Shown piece by piece: positions 54,412-64,000 of a stretch of 64,000 bases of DNA. Position numbers and translations under genes: made by a program. The notes beneath the pieces are model-generated. The model saw nothing but the letters and a program-made list of their open reading frames with translations. It did no database searches and was not told where the DNA came from. Within the stretch, counting starts at the first letter, position 1, and each line of letters starts with the position of its first letter. Origin of the DNA: Bacillota bacterium (lineage in GTDB: Bacteria > Planctomycetota > UBA8108 > UBA1146); the NCBI GenBank assembly GCA_003973385.1, contig QNYK01000107.1:22309-86308 (forward strand), read 5' to 3'.

Positions 54412-55461
54412 TTGCGGATTCTCGTAGTGTCAGGGCGACTCGACTGGTCAGTCCCGACCACGCATGCACTGGGCCTCGTCGAGGGGCTGATTCAGCGAGG
54501 TCATGAGATCCAGCTGGTTTGCCGTGGTGGTGTATTCCTGTCCCGATTCCGAGATATCGGCGCCGAGGTCTATGAGTACCCCTCCTCCTGGCTCGCGCGT
54601 CGTCGCCTCACATCATTCCTGCAGAAATTCGATCCGGTCGTGATCCATGGCACCGGCGGGGTCAGTGCCCATCGCATCGGTGCCAGGTTATCGAAGGTGC
54701 TCGATCGACCGATGATTCACACGATTCACTCCTGGCTCGGTCGCGATCGGTTATCACGCGGGTCCCAGGTAGCCTCGGCGGTCATCGTGATCAATCAGGA
54801 TCTTCGCGAGCATCTCGTCAACGATCAGCGAATTGCCAAGGATGCGATTCGCGTCATCCCTTACGGCATCACCATTCCTGAACAGGCAACGATTCCCTGG
54901 AATCCCCGGGGGATTCCAGTCATCGGAACCGTCGGAAGACTGGAGAAGGGACGGCGTCTCGATGACTTTCTCAGGGCTGCCGGGATACTGAGAGACAGGA
55001 TCGGCGAGGTGATCTTCACGATCCTCGGCGAAGGGCCCGACGAACGCAGACTGCGCTCGGTTTGCAAGTCGATGGATCTTGAGGGGCATCTCACCTTTGC
55101 GGCTCCACCAGCGGATGTAGATGCTGTCTACCGTGCTTTTGATGTGCTGATGCTGGTCAGCGACTGGGGAGGCACGGGCTTGCATATGCTGGAGGGGCTG
55201 GCGCGAGGGATTCCCACGATTGCCACCAGCGGTGGTGACGTCCTCTCGTTGCTGGGCGAGGAGGGGGTTTGCACACTGGTGCGCCCGGATGATCCGGAAG
55301 CTCTGGCCCAAGCGGGTGAGCGGTTACTGGCTGATCCCGCCCGGGCGCAAAAACAGATTGAGCTGGGTGTGAAGCATGTTCGTGAGCACTTCCCGATGCG
55401 TGCCATGATCGACCGGGTTGAAGAGTTGCATGAGAGTCTCGCCCAGGCACCGGTGACCTGA
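54412..55461 (+). CDS. Family 4 glycosyltransferase
   Basis: A 349-residue GT-B enzyme. The N-terminal lobe starts MRILVVSGRLDWSVPTTHAL. The C-terminal lobe has GTVGRLEKGRRLDDFLRAA, FTILGEGPDERRLRS and the EX7E-type nucleotide-sugar site near MLEGLARGIPTIA. TTG 54412 follows a GGGGGA stretch. It precedes kdsB and is probably involved in LPS or surface glycan synthesis. Confidence 0.87.
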   Translation: MRILVVSGRLDWSVPTTHALGLVEGLIQRGHEIQLVCRGGVFLSRFRDIGAEVYEYPSSWLARRRLTSFLQKFDPVVIHGTGGVSAHRIGARLSKVLDRPMIHTIHSWLGRDRLSRGSQVASAVIVINQDLREHLVNDQRIAKDAIRVIPYGITIPEQATIPWNPRGIPVIGTVGRLEKGRRLDDFLRAAGILRDRIGEVIFTILGEGPDERRLRSVCKSMDLEGHLTFAAPPADVDAVYRAFDVLMLVSDWGGTGLHMLEGLARGIPTIATSGGDVLSLLGEEGVCTLVRPDDPEALAQAGERLLADPARAQKQIELGVKHVREHFPMRAMIDRVEELHESLAQAPVT

Positions 55462-55534
55462 TCGAGATGGATGAAATCTTGACCTCTACCCGTGGTCGGT
55501 GGACAGCACCCCGTCCCCACCTTATTGTTCCTTC

Positions 55535-56365
55535 ATGGCGAAGTTGATCGTCATCCCTGCGCGTCTTGCCTCGCAGAGACTTCCTCGAAAGTTGCTGCTT
55601 GATGAGACCGGCTGGCCTCTCATCCGCCATGTCCATGAACGCTGTCTTCAGGTTCAGGATGTGGACAGGGTCATCGTCGCTACAGATGGAGAGCCACTCC
55701 AGACGGTGGTCGAGGAATTCGGCGGCGAGGCGGTGATTACCGCCGAGGATCTCCCAACCGGTACAGATCGAGTCGCTGCTGCCTGTCAGACCCTGGGACT
55801 ATCGGGAGATGACCTGGTCATCAACGTCCAGGGGGATGAACCGCAACTGGATCCTGAACATGTGCAGATGCTGATCGAACTGCTCGAGAATCACCCTGAT
55901 TGTGGCGTGGCGACACTGGCGGTGAGCAGATCGGGCAGGGATTCCGAGGCAGATTTCAGGAATCCGAACCGGGTCAAGGTGATCACCGATGGCACTGGAC
56001 GGGCACTGGCTTTCACCAGGTCTGCTGTGCCTGAAACCGCAGATGGAGAGGTCCCAGAGCAAGGTTGGCTGCAACACATCGGGATCTACGGCTTCCGGAA
56101 CGAGGCTCTGCAACGCTTCTGCCACCTCCCGCGAGGAGTTTTGGAGCAACAAGAGAGACTGGAACAGTTGCGCTTGCTTGAGGCAGGGTGTGAGATCAGG
56201 GTCGGGACGGTCGAATCCGCTGCGGCGGGGATCGATACCGAGCAGGATTACAGGCGATTCGTGGAGAAGATCCGCAGGATGAAGCAAGATCCAGGGGGCG
56301 AGGGGCAAACTGGGATGAGCCCAGCAGCTAACCCTGGACAGAAGGGGACGGACGAGAACTCATGA
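55535..56365 (+). CDS. kdsB: CMP-Kdo synthetase (3-deoxy-manno-octulosonate cytidylyltransferase)
   Basis: Activates Kdo with CTP for transfer by the waaA product. 276 residues with [54 protein letters not shown] and [12 protein letters not shown] 55535 matches the family start; the frame is open from 55499. The stop overlaps the pyrG start (ATGA), coupling the CTP consumer to CTP synthase. The C-terminal 30 residues are extra and polar. Confidence 0.95.
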   Translation: MAKLIVIPARLASQRLPRKLLLDETGWPLIRHVHERCLQVQDVDRVIVATDGEPLQTVVEEFGGEAVITAEDLPTGTDRVAAACQTLGLSGDDLVINVQGDEPQLDPEHVQMLIELLENHPDCGVATLAVSRSGRDSEADFRNPNRVKVITDGTGRALAFTRSAVPETADGEVPEQGWLQHIGIYGFRNEALQRFCHLPRGVLEQQERLEQLRLLEAGCEIRVGTVESAAAGIDTEQDYRRFVEKIRRMKQDPGGEGQTGMSPAANPGQKGTDENS

Positions 56366-57972
56366 CGCAGTACATCTTCGTGACCGGTGGAGTTGTTTCG
56401 AGCCTGGGCAAGGGCCTGACGAGTGCTGCCATCGGTTCTCTCCTGGAGAGCCATGGCTTGAAAATAGCTATGCAGAAGTTCGACCCATACATCAATGTTG
56501 ACCCGGGAACGATGAGTCCTTTCCAGCACGGTGAAGTGTATGTCACGCCGGATGGAGCCGAGACCGATCTGGATCTTGGCCACTATGAACGTTTCACATC
56601 CTGTGAGATCAGTGCCGATTCCAATTACACAACCGGAAAGATTTACTCGACCGTCATCCAGCGAGAACGACGCGGTGATTATCTTGGAAAGACGGTTCAG
56701 GTCATTCCTCATATCACCGACGAGATCAAGGATTGCATCGCAAAGGTGGCATCCACCGATGTCGATATTGTGATCACCGAGGTGGGAGGAACTGTAGGGG
56801 ACATCGAGAGCCTCCCGTTCCTCGAGGCATTACGCCAGTTCGGACACGAGCATGGCCGTGAAAATACGCTGTTCATCCACCTGACATTACTTCCGTATCT
56901 CAGAGCAAGCGGCGAGATCAAGACCAAGCCCACCCAGCATTCTGTGGGGCGCCTCAGGGAGATCGGTATACTTCCCGACATCCTTGTATGCCGAACTGAA
57001 ATTGATGTGGAACCGGAAGTTTGCGAGAAGATTTCTCTCTTCTGCAATGTCCCGACGGAAGCGGTCTTCATCGAGAAGGATGTCGAGACCTCGATCTACG
57101 AGCTTCCGCTGGTGCTCAGGCAGCAGCAGATGGATGCCAGGATTCTCGAGCATTTTGGCAGGAAGCCAGGTTCCGGCAACATGGATCGTTGGATCGAGGT
57201 CGTCGAATCGCTCCGAGCTCCGCAATCCGAGGTCGAGATCGCAGTGGTGGGCAAGTACATCGAGTTGACTGATTCTTACAAGTCGATTTATGAGGCTCTG
57301 ACCCACGGGGGGATTCACCACAAATCTCGTGTCAGGTTCCGCAGAGTGCAGGCGGAGGATCTGGCTGAAGGTGATCCGGCTGCAGTGCTGGGGGGAGTCG
57401 ATGGAATTCTTGTTCCAGGAGGCTTCGGAGAGCGTGGCCTCGAAGGCAAGGTTCGAACAGTCCAGTACGCCAGGGAAAGCAAGATCCCCTTTCTCGGGAT
57501 CTGCTACGGGATGCACGCTGCGGTGATCGAATACAGCCGGAATGTGCTAGGGATGAAAAGCGCGTCCTCGACAGAGATTGACAAGGACACTGTTGATCCG
57601 GTCATCACTTTGCTCGAGGAACAACAAGATGTATCGGACAAGGGTGGCACGATGCGGCTTGGAGAGTGGCCATGCCGCTTCTCCAAGGATTCCACCTGCA
57701 GTGTCGAGTATGGCATTGCAGAGGCAGGCGAACGGCATCGGCACCGGTACGAGTTCAATAACATCTACAGAGATCGCCTATCCGAGGCGGGGTTGCGGAT
57801 TGCTGGATCATCGCCAGATGGAAATCTTGTGGAAGTGGTCGAGGTTGTCGATCACCCATGGTTTGTTGCGTGTCAGTACCATCCCGAGTTCCAGTCGAAG
57901 CCTTTTGCTGCGCATCCTCTCTTCCGTGGTCTGATCGGGGCTGCCCTGGAGAGGAAATCGAGCCGTGATTGA
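56362..57972 (+). CDS. pyrG: CTP synthase
   Basis: Aminates UTP to CTP using glutamine. 536 residues: the synthase domain begins [16 protein letters not shown] with [20 protein letters not shown] and [10 protein letters not shown]. The class I glutamine amidotransferase domain has the nucleophile in FLGICYGMH and the C-terminal His/Glu in YHPEFQSKP. Tyr follows the Cys where Leu is usual. It overlaps both kdsB and the DUF1844 gene. Confidence 0.96.
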   Translation: MTQYIFVTGGVVSSLGKGLTSAAIGSLLESHGLKIAMQKFDPYINVDPGTMSPFQHGEVYVTPDGAETDLDLGHYERFTSCEISADSNYTTGKIYSTVIQRERRGDYLGKTVQVIPHITDEIKDCIAKVASTDVDIVITEVGGTVGDIESLPFLEALRQFGHEHGRENTLFIHLTLLPYLRASGEIKTKPTQHSVGRLREIGILPDILVCRTEIDVEPEVCEKISLFCNVPTEAVFIEKDVETSIYELPLVLRQQQMDARILEHFGRKPGSGNMDRWIEVVESLRAPQSEVEIAVVGKYIELTDSYKSIYEALTHGGIHHKSRVRFRRVQAEDLAEGDPAAVLGGVDGILVPGGFGERGLEGKVRTVQYARESKIPFLGICYGMHAAVIEYSRNVLGMKSASSTEIDKDTVDPVITLLEEQQDVSDKGGTMRLGEWPCRFSKDSTCSVEYGIAEAGERHRHRYEFNNIYRDRLSEAGLRIAGSSPDGNLVEVVEVVDHPWFVACQYHPEFQSKPFAAHPLFRGLIGAALERKSSRD

Positions 57973-58396
57973 TTCGAACAAGCGGGTCGATGACGACTGG
58001 AAAAAGCGAGCGCAGGATGAGAAGGCGAAGATCGCCCAGGAACTGGAGGTCAGTCCAGATTCGGAGGCGGGAAAGGCAGCCGGGGACGGCTCCTCGCCTG
58101 AAGCGGACCCGATGTTCCCGGCCCTCGTCCAGCAGATCGCCTACCCCGCCTTGATGGCACTGGGACAGATTCCTGATCCCAGGAGTGGCGAGCGGATTCT
58201 GGATCTTGACCTTGCCAAGGAAACCATCAATTTGCTGGCTGTCCTTGAAAAGAAGACTGCGGGGAATCGAGACCCTGAAGAGGACAAGATGATCCGCGAC
58301 TTGCTGAGGGATTTGCAGATGGCGTATACCCAGACCGCTCAGGCTGCCGCGCAACAAGCGGCCGCCGATCAGGCTTCAGGCAATCCGGCAGAATGA
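57965..58396 (+). CDS. DUF1844 protein
   Basis: A 143-residue protein with the DUF1844 core (about 48-130): [37 protein letters not shown] and [14 protein letters not shown]. The N-terminus and Ala/Gln-rich C-terminus look disordered. GTG 57965 overlaps the pyrG stop by eight bases. The family has no established function; it sits between pyrG and metG. Confidence 0.85.
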   Translation: MIDSNKRVDDDWKKRAQDEKAKIAQELEVSPDSEAGKAAGDGSSPEADPMFPALVQQIAYPALMALGQIPDPRSGERILDLDLAKETINLLAVLEKKTAGNRDPEEDKMIRDLLRDLQMAYTQTAQAAAQQAAADQASGNPAE

Positions 58397-58420
58397 GGGA
58401 TCTCCCTGGGGGATAGACCG

Positions 58421-60094
58421 ATGAATTCGCGCAGAGTTCTCATCACGGCGGCATTGCCGTACGCCAATAACCATCCTCATCTCGGCCATGTCGCGGGAGT
58501 ATATCTTCCTGCCGACACCTACAATCGGTATCTGCAGCTGACCGGAGTCGAGACGATTTTCATCTGCGGCAGCGATGACCACGGTGTTCCCATCACCATC
58601 TCCGCGCAGAAAGAAAACAGTACTCCTCAGGAGGTAGTGAAACGATACCGCACGATCCAGGAGCAGGTCTTTTCTTCTCTCGCCATCGAGTTCGATCACT
58701 ACAGCGGAACGTCCACCTGCGAAGGCCACTACGAATTGGCCCAGGAGTTTTTTCTCAAGATCAAGGAATGCGGGGATATCGAGGAGCGATTCTCCGATCA
58801 GTTCCGTTGCGCAGGCTGCGAGATGTTCTTGCCGGATCGCTATGTCGAGGGAACCTGCCCCCTGTGTCGAGCCAGCAATGCCAGAGGTGATCAATGCGAT
58901 TCCTGTGGTGGCGGATTTGAACAGGATCAACTGATCGACCCGATCTGTGCAAATTGTGGAGCTAGCCCACAACTCACTGCGACGAAGCACTGGTTCTTCC
59001 GACTCGATCGCTACGAGGATCGTCTCGAGGAGTGGCTCGGTAGTCGTGAGGGCTGGCGTGACAATGTTCGCAACTTCTCCCGCGCGATCGTGAAGAAAGG
59101 ACTACCAGCCAGGAGCATCACACGGGATCTCGAGTGGGGTGTGCCCGTACCACTGGAAGAGGCGGGCGAAAAGGTACTCTATGTCTGGTTCGATGCACCG
59201 ATCGGCTACATCTCCTTCACCCGTGAGATGTTCAAGGCCAGGGGCAGGGAAGATGAGTGGCGATCGTGGTGGAGCGACGAAGATGTGGAGATCGTCCATT
59301 TCCTGGGGAAGGACAACATCCTGTTCCATGCAGTGATCTGGCCAGCGATGTTGATGGGCCAGCAGGAATTTCAGCTGCCAGCAATTATCCCGGCAAATGA
59401 ATTCCTCAACTTCAAGGGAGAGAAGTTCTCGAAGTCGAGGGGCGTGGGTGTGACAGCAGAACAGATCCTGAAGCAATTCGACACCGACCGGGTTCGTTAC
59501 TACTTGACGGCAATCGCACCCGAGGGGAAGGATACTTCTTTCACCTGGGAAGATTTCATCCAGAGAAACAATGATGAGCTCTCAGATGTGATCGGGAATT
59601 TCGCTCATCGAGTGTTCACTTTTACAGAGAAGAACTTCGAATCGAAAGTGCCTGAAGGCGCAGCAAACTCTCCCTTCGAATCTGAAGTTCTGCAGGTGAT
59701 TGAGAATGCACGCAAGGGTTGGGCAAGCGCTCTCGAACGACAGAAATTTCGCGAAGCCCTCGACGCGGTCGTGACGCTGGCAAGGAACGGCAACCGCATC
59801 TTCGATGCGGCGCAACCATGGAAGAGCAGGAAAGAAGATCCGGTCGCTTGCGGCGCCGACCTCGCGGCATTGCTCGAGTTGGTCCACGCAGTTGCGGTGC
59901 TGCTACTGCCATTCTTGCCAGACAGTGCGAGCAAATTGGCAGCGGCTTTCGAGAAAGCGGCTCCTCCTGCTGGTGAGTGTGTCAGTTGTCTGGGAGAGCA
60001 ACGGCTGTTGCAAGCCAGCGCAGTGGTGGCGAGCCCAGGGATCCTCTATCCTCGATTGGAATTATCCGTCGATGATGAAGAATCGGCGACATAA
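58421..60094 (+). CDS. metG: Methionyl-tRNA synthetase
   Basis: Charges tRNA-Met. 557 residues, class I. The HIGH motif is HLGH in ALPYANNHPHLGH. A two-knuckle zinc insertion follows (CAGCEMF..CPLC, CDSCGG..CANC), then WFDAPIGYISF, KFSKSRG and a helical anticodon-binding domain. No C-terminal tRNA-binding domain is present. Its last 49 bases overlap the convergent ChaN-like gene. Confidence 0.96.
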   Translation: MNSRRVLITAALPYANNHPHLGHVAGVYLPADTYNRYLQLTGVETIFICGSDDHGVPITISAQKENSTPQEVVKRYRTIQEQVFSSLAIEFDHYSGTSTCEGHYELAQEFFLKIKECGDIEERFSDQFRCAGCEMFLPDRYVEGTCPLCRASNARGDQCDSCGGGFEQDQLIDPICANCGASPQLTATKHWFFRLDRYEDRLEEWLGSREGWRDNVRNFSRAIVKKGLPARSITRDLEWGVPVPLEEAGEKVLYVWFDAPIGYISFTREMFKARGREDEWRSWWSDEDVEIVHFLGKDNILFHAVIWPAMLMGQQEFQLPAIIPANEFLNFKGEKFSKSRGVGVTAEQILKQFDTDRVRYYLTAIAPEGKDTSFTWEDFIQRNNDELSDVIGNFAHRVFTFTEKNFESKVPEGAANSPFESEVLQVIENARKGWASALERQKFREALDAVVTLARNGNRIFDAAQPWKSRKEDPVACGADLAALLELVHAVAVLLLPFLPDSASKLAAAFEKAAPPAGECVSCLGEQRLLQASAVVASPGILYPRLELSVDDEESAT

Positions 60095-61743
60095 CATCGC
60101 TTTGCCCAGTCAATCCAGGTGATTTGGCTGGTATTTGTCGATCCCCTCAGCGAAGTATCAAATAGTTGCTTCACCAGTTCGCGCTTGATTCTTCCCTCGA
60201 CCATGCCGGTGTAGATCTGTTCGCCCATTCGATAGCCGATGGCGTGGGCGGTACCCGCGGAGATGTCGGGGTCCCGGTTGGCAAAATCGTGATTGGCGGG
60301 CAGTTTGCCGTGTCCAGAGAGCCAGCTGGTTTCGGCTTCGATGTGCCCAAGGGTGTCCCGCACCGTCAATAGGGTCGCAGACAGCAGCGGATCCAGTGCA
60401 TCGCCTTCCAGTTCTCTTGCGAGTGATTCGAGTTGCTCGACATCCAGGCAACTTCGCTTGTGATCGATGATCTTGGTCCCGATGTAACCGATGGCTTCCC
60501 GCATGGCGATCTCATAGAAATGTTCGATGGGGTCATTGGCCCGCCCCGAATCAGCGCAGAGAACCGAATTGATGTGATGGGCAGCCTCCTCTGCTGCGTG
60601 CCGGATCGAGAGATTACCAAGTACGATGATCTGAACCTGAGAGAGATAACACGATTCTTCCAGTTCCAGTTGAGCATTGACAAGTTCCATCTGCGAATCG
60701 TCGAGTTTGTGTGCTTCTCTGAGATTGTCCAGCAGGTCGAGATTTCGTCCCGTATGAACCGTGTATCCATCGAGTCCATCGGTCGGGATTTCAAGGTATC
60801 CGCAGATCGTTTCTATCAACATCCAGACCTGATCCGACATGATGGAAGAGGAGATGGCGGGGAGTTGTTGCAACCCCATCGACTCTTCGAGGACATCCTC
60901 ATTCAATTGCCAGTTGAGGTACGACTGGTGCTTGACCAGGGGCGTCGTGTTGACCATGCAATATCGGTCGTTGCCGATTCTCACTGCGGAAACCTGTTGT
61001 TCGAGACCCTGAGATGCGAGTTCCCAGTAAACGCGATCGATGTTCTGGAAGACGGTGGTCTGACTCGGAAGACGGTGGCCTGCACGGTTCGCCATATCGG
61101 TGACGCTGCTGGGCAGATGTTGCGCCGCCACATGAAGATCTCCGAAGATCACCGCGAGAATCGCACCATCGTGATCCCTGAGGGCCTCGACGATTCTCAT
61201 CGCTGCGATCTTTTCGCGTGCCTCGAAGGAATCACCGACGACGGTGGGCTCGGAATTGAGCGAGATGATCGGAAGCCCTCTGTCGCGGAAGAACTCCATT
61301 TGCACCGAGTAATTTCGCCATGGGAATCCCCACCTCTGCTCCCAGCTCGATTCTGATAGCAGTTGATCTTCATCGATCTCACGATTCCACCAGCGGTCGA
61401 TCACATCCTGAGAATCGATGTGGAAAGCCTCGGTCGCGAGAACGACCTTGTTGCCTCCTTCGAGCAGCTTCTCGATCACTCTCAGCGGGCCCTTCTGGGA
61501 TTCTCTGAGGGTGTGGTAATCACCGAAATGGATGACATCGGAGTCGGAGAGTTCGTTGACGAGTTGATCGATGGAGATGGGAGTGATGGGGCCCTCGGTT
61601 GCCTTTTCGTAGGTAGCTCGCCAGCGAGGAAGGGCACCGGAAGGGTCTATGATCGAAGCGTCGATCTCACCACGAGTTTCGTCGGAGAGCCGCTTTTGCA
61701 GTTCCATCAATCGAAATCGGGCGGGTACCGGTACAGCGGTCAA
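60046..61743 (-). CDS. ChaN-like (haem-binding uptake fold) protein with long C-terminal extension
   Basis: A 565-residue protein. The first half (about 40-260) resembles the ChaN/DUF399 fold: DVIHFGDYHTLRESQ, VVLATEAFH, WRNYSVQMEFFRDRGLPIISLN and VIFGDLHVA. ChaN proteins are about 280 residues and often lipoproteins; no signal peptide is visible here. The remaining 300 or so residues are mostly helical and unrecognised. The start overlaps the mobA stop (ATGA). Cytoplasmic location is likely; function unknown. Confidence 0.7.
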   Translation of the reverse strand: MTAVPVPARFRLMELQKRLSDETRGEIDASIIDPSGALPRWRATYEKATEGPITPISIDQLVNELSDSDVIHFGDYHTLRESQKGPLRVIEKLLEGGNKVVLATEAFHIDSQDVIDRWWNREIDEDQLLSESSWEQRWGFPWRNYSVQMEFFRDRGLPIISLNSEPTVVGDSFEAREKIAAMRIVEALRDHDGAILAVIFGDLHVAAQHLPSSVTDMANRAGHRLPSQTTVFQNIDRVYWELASQGLEQQVSAVRIGNDRYCMVNTTPLVKHQSYLNWQLNEDVLEESMGLQQLPAISSSIMSDQVWMLIETICGYLEIPTDGLDGYTVHTGRNLDLLDNLREAHKLDDSQMELVNAQLELEESCYLSQVQIIVLGNLSIRHAAEEAAHHINSVLCADSGRANDPIEHFYEIAMREAIGYIGTKIIDHKRSCLDVEQLESLARELEGDALDPLLSATLLTVRDTLGHIEAETSWLSGHGKLPANHDFANRDPDISAGTAHAIGYRMGEQIYTGMVEGRIKRELVKQLFDTSLRGSTNTSQITWIDWAKRCYVADSSSSTDNSNRG

Positions 61744-62354
61744 GAATCGGGCTCCAGCGAGTCCAGATCTTCAGGCGAGTTGAGATTCTGGAAGGGTCGA
61801 GATGTCGTATCGTCTCGGTGCTCGGGGAAATCTACAGGCCACCGGAGGAGCCGTGTCCGGGCTCTTCTGACCCAGGCGAGCAACGCAAGGTCTCCGTCAG
61901 CAGGCTCGAGCACTTCCAGCGCTGCAGGGTCCCACACCGCTGCCAGCGGCTGGGGTCGATCCTGCTCGACCGGAATCACCGAGATCCCTGTACTGTGATG
62001 TGAGCAGATGGTGGTCACTATCGACGCTGTGAGTTGCGGCAGGTCCACCGCTGCGATGAAAACAGGACCATTCACTCTCGTGATGATGGAGCCGAGTACA
62101 TCGAGCAGGCTGCGACTATCCGGGGGATCGATCAGGATCTGGTGCCAGTTGAGTGGGTCGATCTTATCGATCAGTCGGTCATTCTTGAGGGCGATGGAGG
62201 TGCGGGGGAACAGCGCCGAGAGCAGCTCGAACTGGTGCCTCAGCAGCGTCTCCCCCCCGACCTCGAGCAGCGCTTTGGGACCTCCCATGCGAACCCCCGA
62301 GCCGCCTGCCAGAATCACGCAATCCGTGATCGGTTGCTGTTGTTGAGAGTCCAA
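61740..62354 (-). CDS. mobA: Molybdenum cofactor guanylyltransferase-like nucleotidyltransferase
   Basis: A 204-residue MobA-type enzyme that attaches GMP to molybdopterin. The N-terminal loop is LAGGSGVRMGGPKALLEVGG, AAVDLPQL supplies the metal-binding Asp, and PLAAVWDP the family motif. MobA versus the MocA/CTP branch cannot be settled by eye. It is coupled to the ChaN-like gene by ATGA overlap. Confidence 0.82.
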   Translation of the reverse strand: MDSQQQQPITDCVILAGGSGVRMGGPKALLEVGGETLLRHQFELLSALFPRTSIALKNDRLIDKIDPLNWHQILIDPPDSRSLLDVLGSIITRVNGPVFIAAVDLPQLTASIVTTICSHHSTGISVIPVEQDRPQPLAAVWDPAALEVLEPADGDLALLAWVRRARTRLLRWPVDFPEHRDDTTSRPFQNLNSPEDLDSLEPDS

Positions 62355-62418
62355 CCGTCAGCCCCTCTCCTGTGCAGGAGGAATAACTTGCTGAGGCGTG
62401 AGGGTCAACGGTACAGAT

Positions 62419-63177
62419 TCAGGCTCGTGACCAGCGGCGCAATTGGCGCAAGGCTGCCGCCAGGTCCTTGGGTGGAGATGACGAGATCGTCATCGGATCG
62501 TCGGTGACCGGGTGACGCACCGTGATCGAGAGTGCGTGAAGGCCGAGACGGCCCAGCAGTGGCCTCTCCTCGGCGTCTCGGCCCTTGCGGTAACCTCTCT
62601 TGAATGAGGAAAGAAACAGTGGTTGCCCATCTCCGTACAAAGGATCGCAGATGCAAGGAGTTCCCAGCTTCGCCATCGCCATCCGGACCTGGTGGGTTCT
62701 TCCGGTCCTTGGCCGTGCTTCGACCCAGCAGTGATCGCGATACGCTTCCATCACTTGATACTCGGTGATGCACTCCTTGCCGTTGGATTGAAATCTCATC
62801 GATCCGGGGCGAGCAGGATTTTCGGCAACCTGAAAGATACTGGTTCCCCTGGGTGGATCCGGTAGATCCTTGACCAGCGCCCCGTAACTTTTCTTCACTT
62901 CACGTTCCATGAACTGATTTCTCAACTTCGATTGTGCAACTGCATTTCTGGCGAACAGGATGACTCCGGATGTCTCCTTGTCGAGGCGGTGGACAACATG
63001 GGGCCTGGGAGCAGCGGAGTCCGTTTGTTTCCAGTGAGACCAGAGAAGGTCGATGAGACAGATCCGATCGTGGTCCCATCGTTCGCTGACGGTCGAGTAG
63101 CCTGCTGGCTTTGAAACAGCACAGAAAGAGTCGTCGTCGTGAAGAATTTCCAGGCGAGGGTTGCGGCGTTTGTTCAC
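62419..63177 (-). CDS. RluA-family pseudouridine synthase
   Basis: A 252-residue enzyme isomerising uridine in rRNA or tRNA. The catalytic motif is HRLDKETSGVILFA with Asp in RLD, followed by KSYGALV, GRTHQVRMAMAKLG and GRLGLHALSI. There is no S4 domain, so it is RluA/RluC-like without the usual N-terminal extension. Its start overlaps the preceding gene's stop. Confidence 0.9.
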   Translation of the reverse strand: MNKRRNPRLEILHDDDSFCAVSKPAGYSTVSERWDHDRICLIDLLWSHWKQTDSAAPRPHVVHRLDKETSGVILFARNAVAQSKLRNQFMEREVKKSYGALVKDLPDPPRGTSIFQVAENPARPGSMRFQSNGKECITEYQVMEAYRDHCWVEARPRTGRTHQVRMAMAKLGTPCICDPLYGDGQPLFLSSFKRGYRKGRDAEERPLLGRLGLHALSITVRHPVTDDPMTISSSPPKDLAAALRQLRRWSRA

Positions 63178-63968
63178 AGGTCTGGTGACTCGTTTACAGT
63201 CAGTCGCTTGGCGGCGGTTTCCAGTTGCTGGATACCAAGCAGGGCATCGCCTTGCTCTTCTTCTCCTCGCTGGACGACCTGAGAGAAGGCCCCGATCACC
63301 TTCAGGAATCGATCATAGGAACTCTTGTCGCCACTTCTCCAGCGCGCGAATTCAAGCCAGCCAGAGGCGATGTTGATGGAAAATGAAGCTTGCGGGCCCG
63401 CTTCGGTACTCTCATCTGATTCCCTGGCAAATTCCCTGGCGGCCTCAAGCGACTTCTCGAACGCTTTCGAGGCTCCGTTCCAGTCCGACATCCCACATCG
63501 GTGAGCACCCAGCGCCCACCAGGCCATGCTGAAGGGAACTGGGCCCTTGTTCAGTTCATGTCGCCACCGCAGGCAGTCATCGGCGCAGCGGATTCCCTCC
63601 TGGTAATGTTCGAGCGTTCGAGGTTCATCATCGTCGGGCCAACAAGGTGCGAGGTCTGCAGCGAGGTTGTAGGAGAGAATGTTGGCCCCGTCGAGGCGCC
63701 TCGATTTTTCATCCGGGTCAGTTTCGAGTTCTGCCTGAGTGGCGAACTCACCGATGGCAGCCCGCGAGATGGCCACGATGTCATCGAGGGTTCTGGATAG
63801 ATCCTGACCGCTGGAAATCCGCTGGCTTGCCATCAGGAATAGGCCTCTACGCTCGAGCAGAGGCTCCCTTGAGCGGATGAAATCGATCAGGGCAGAGACG
63901 CCTTCGACCTGATAGATCTCACTGAGTTGCGGCCACATGCTCTCGAAGGGGTTGCCGTTTTGATTCAT
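63174..63968 (-). CDS. Helical TPR-like protein of unknown function
   Basis: About 264 residues, all predicted helix, with spaced TPR-like pairs (MAWWALGAHRCGMSDWNGASKAFEKSLEAA reads as one repeat). No signal peptide or membrane segment. ATG 63968 follows GAGGAG; TTG 63971 is in frame. Coupled to the pseudouridine synthase gene by overlap. Function unknown. Confidence 0.65.
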   Translation of the reverse strand: MNQNGNPFESMWPQLSEIYQVEGVSALIDFIRSREPLLERRGLFLMASQRISSGQDLSRTLDDIVAISRAAIGEFATQAELETDPDEKSRRLDGANILSYNLAADLAPCWPDDDEPRTLEHYQEGIRCADDCLRWRHELNKGPVPFSMAWWALGAHRCGMSDWNGASKAFEKSLEAAREFARESDESTEAGPQASFSINIASGWLEFARWRSGDKSSYDRFLKVIGAFSQVVQRGEEEQGDALLGIQQLETAAKRLTVNESPDL

Positions 63969-64000
63969 CAAATCTCCTCAAGCAAAATTTGATCGAACCA

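Overview
The window is about 64 kb of moderately GC-rich bacterial chromosome, densely coded on both strands. It has no rRNA, no tRNA that I can find, no insertion sequence and no CRISPR array. It carries Kdo-LPS genes (waaA, kdsB, a WaaE-like glycosyltransferase, an MsbA-like exporter), so the cell has an outer membrane. Eight secreted proteins combine cohesin-like or beta-propeller domains with a C-terminal dockerin-like double EF-hand and a Cys/Pro tail. Together with a DUF1844 gene and a von Willebrand/coiled-coil membrane cluster, this suggests the Planctomycetota or a close relative. That assignment is inference.

Layout. 0.1-13 kb: sigma-54 activator, a dockerin protein, a two-FHA protein, a XerC/D recombinase, a TraR/DksA protein, pyrD, secA, waaA, metK and an esterase. 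13.4-21.4 kb: five tandem minus-strand secreted dockerin proteins. 21.7-23.7 kb: asnS and nadD. 23.7-24.4 kb: a gap with decayed-looking coding traces. 24.4-35.8 kb: a long plus-strand run with overlapping starts (ald, polyprenyl synthase, moaC, folD, mutL, aroF, two M16 peptidases of the YmfF/YmfH type, a dicarboxylate symporter with a PDZ-like insert, efp). 35.8-38.4 kb: an overlapping minus-strand trio (mutY, amidinotransferase-fold hydrolase, uracil-DNA glycosylase). 38.6-40.8 kb: two tandem dockerin paralogues. 40.8-51.1 kb: aroC, an AhpD-like gene, a coiled-coil membrane protein, an NHL lipoprotein, a large VWA protein, a GT2 and an MsbA-like ABC exporter. 51.4-54.3 kb: aminotransferase, epimerase and queC on the minus strand. 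54.4-60.1 kb: GT4, kdsB, pyrG, DUF1844 and metG. 60.0-64 kb: ChaN-like protein, mobA, an RluA-family synthase and a TPR-like protein on the minus strand.

The most interesting result is a pair of neighbouring genes that appear to use in-frame UGA as selenocysteine. The AhpD-like gene (41888-42433) is interrupted by TGA exactly where the second redox cysteine of CxxC should be, and a two-part stem-loop follows. The next gene (42548-44197) runs in frame through two TGA codons seven codons apart in a Cys/Gly-rich linker. Each of these TGAs is followed by a 9-bp hairpin at SECIS-like distance, and the frame then continues into a conserved-looking C-terminal domain. TGA is an ordinary stop in many other genes here. 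No selA, selB, selC or selD gene lies in the window, so the idea depends on the rest of the genome.

Other points of note are the link between the two M16 peptidases and EF-P, extracytoplasmic insertions in two transporters, a near-consensus sigma-54 promoter with no gene downstream of it, an insertion in the catalytic domain of the recombinase, and a tandem duplication whose non-coding flank is almost perfectly conserved.
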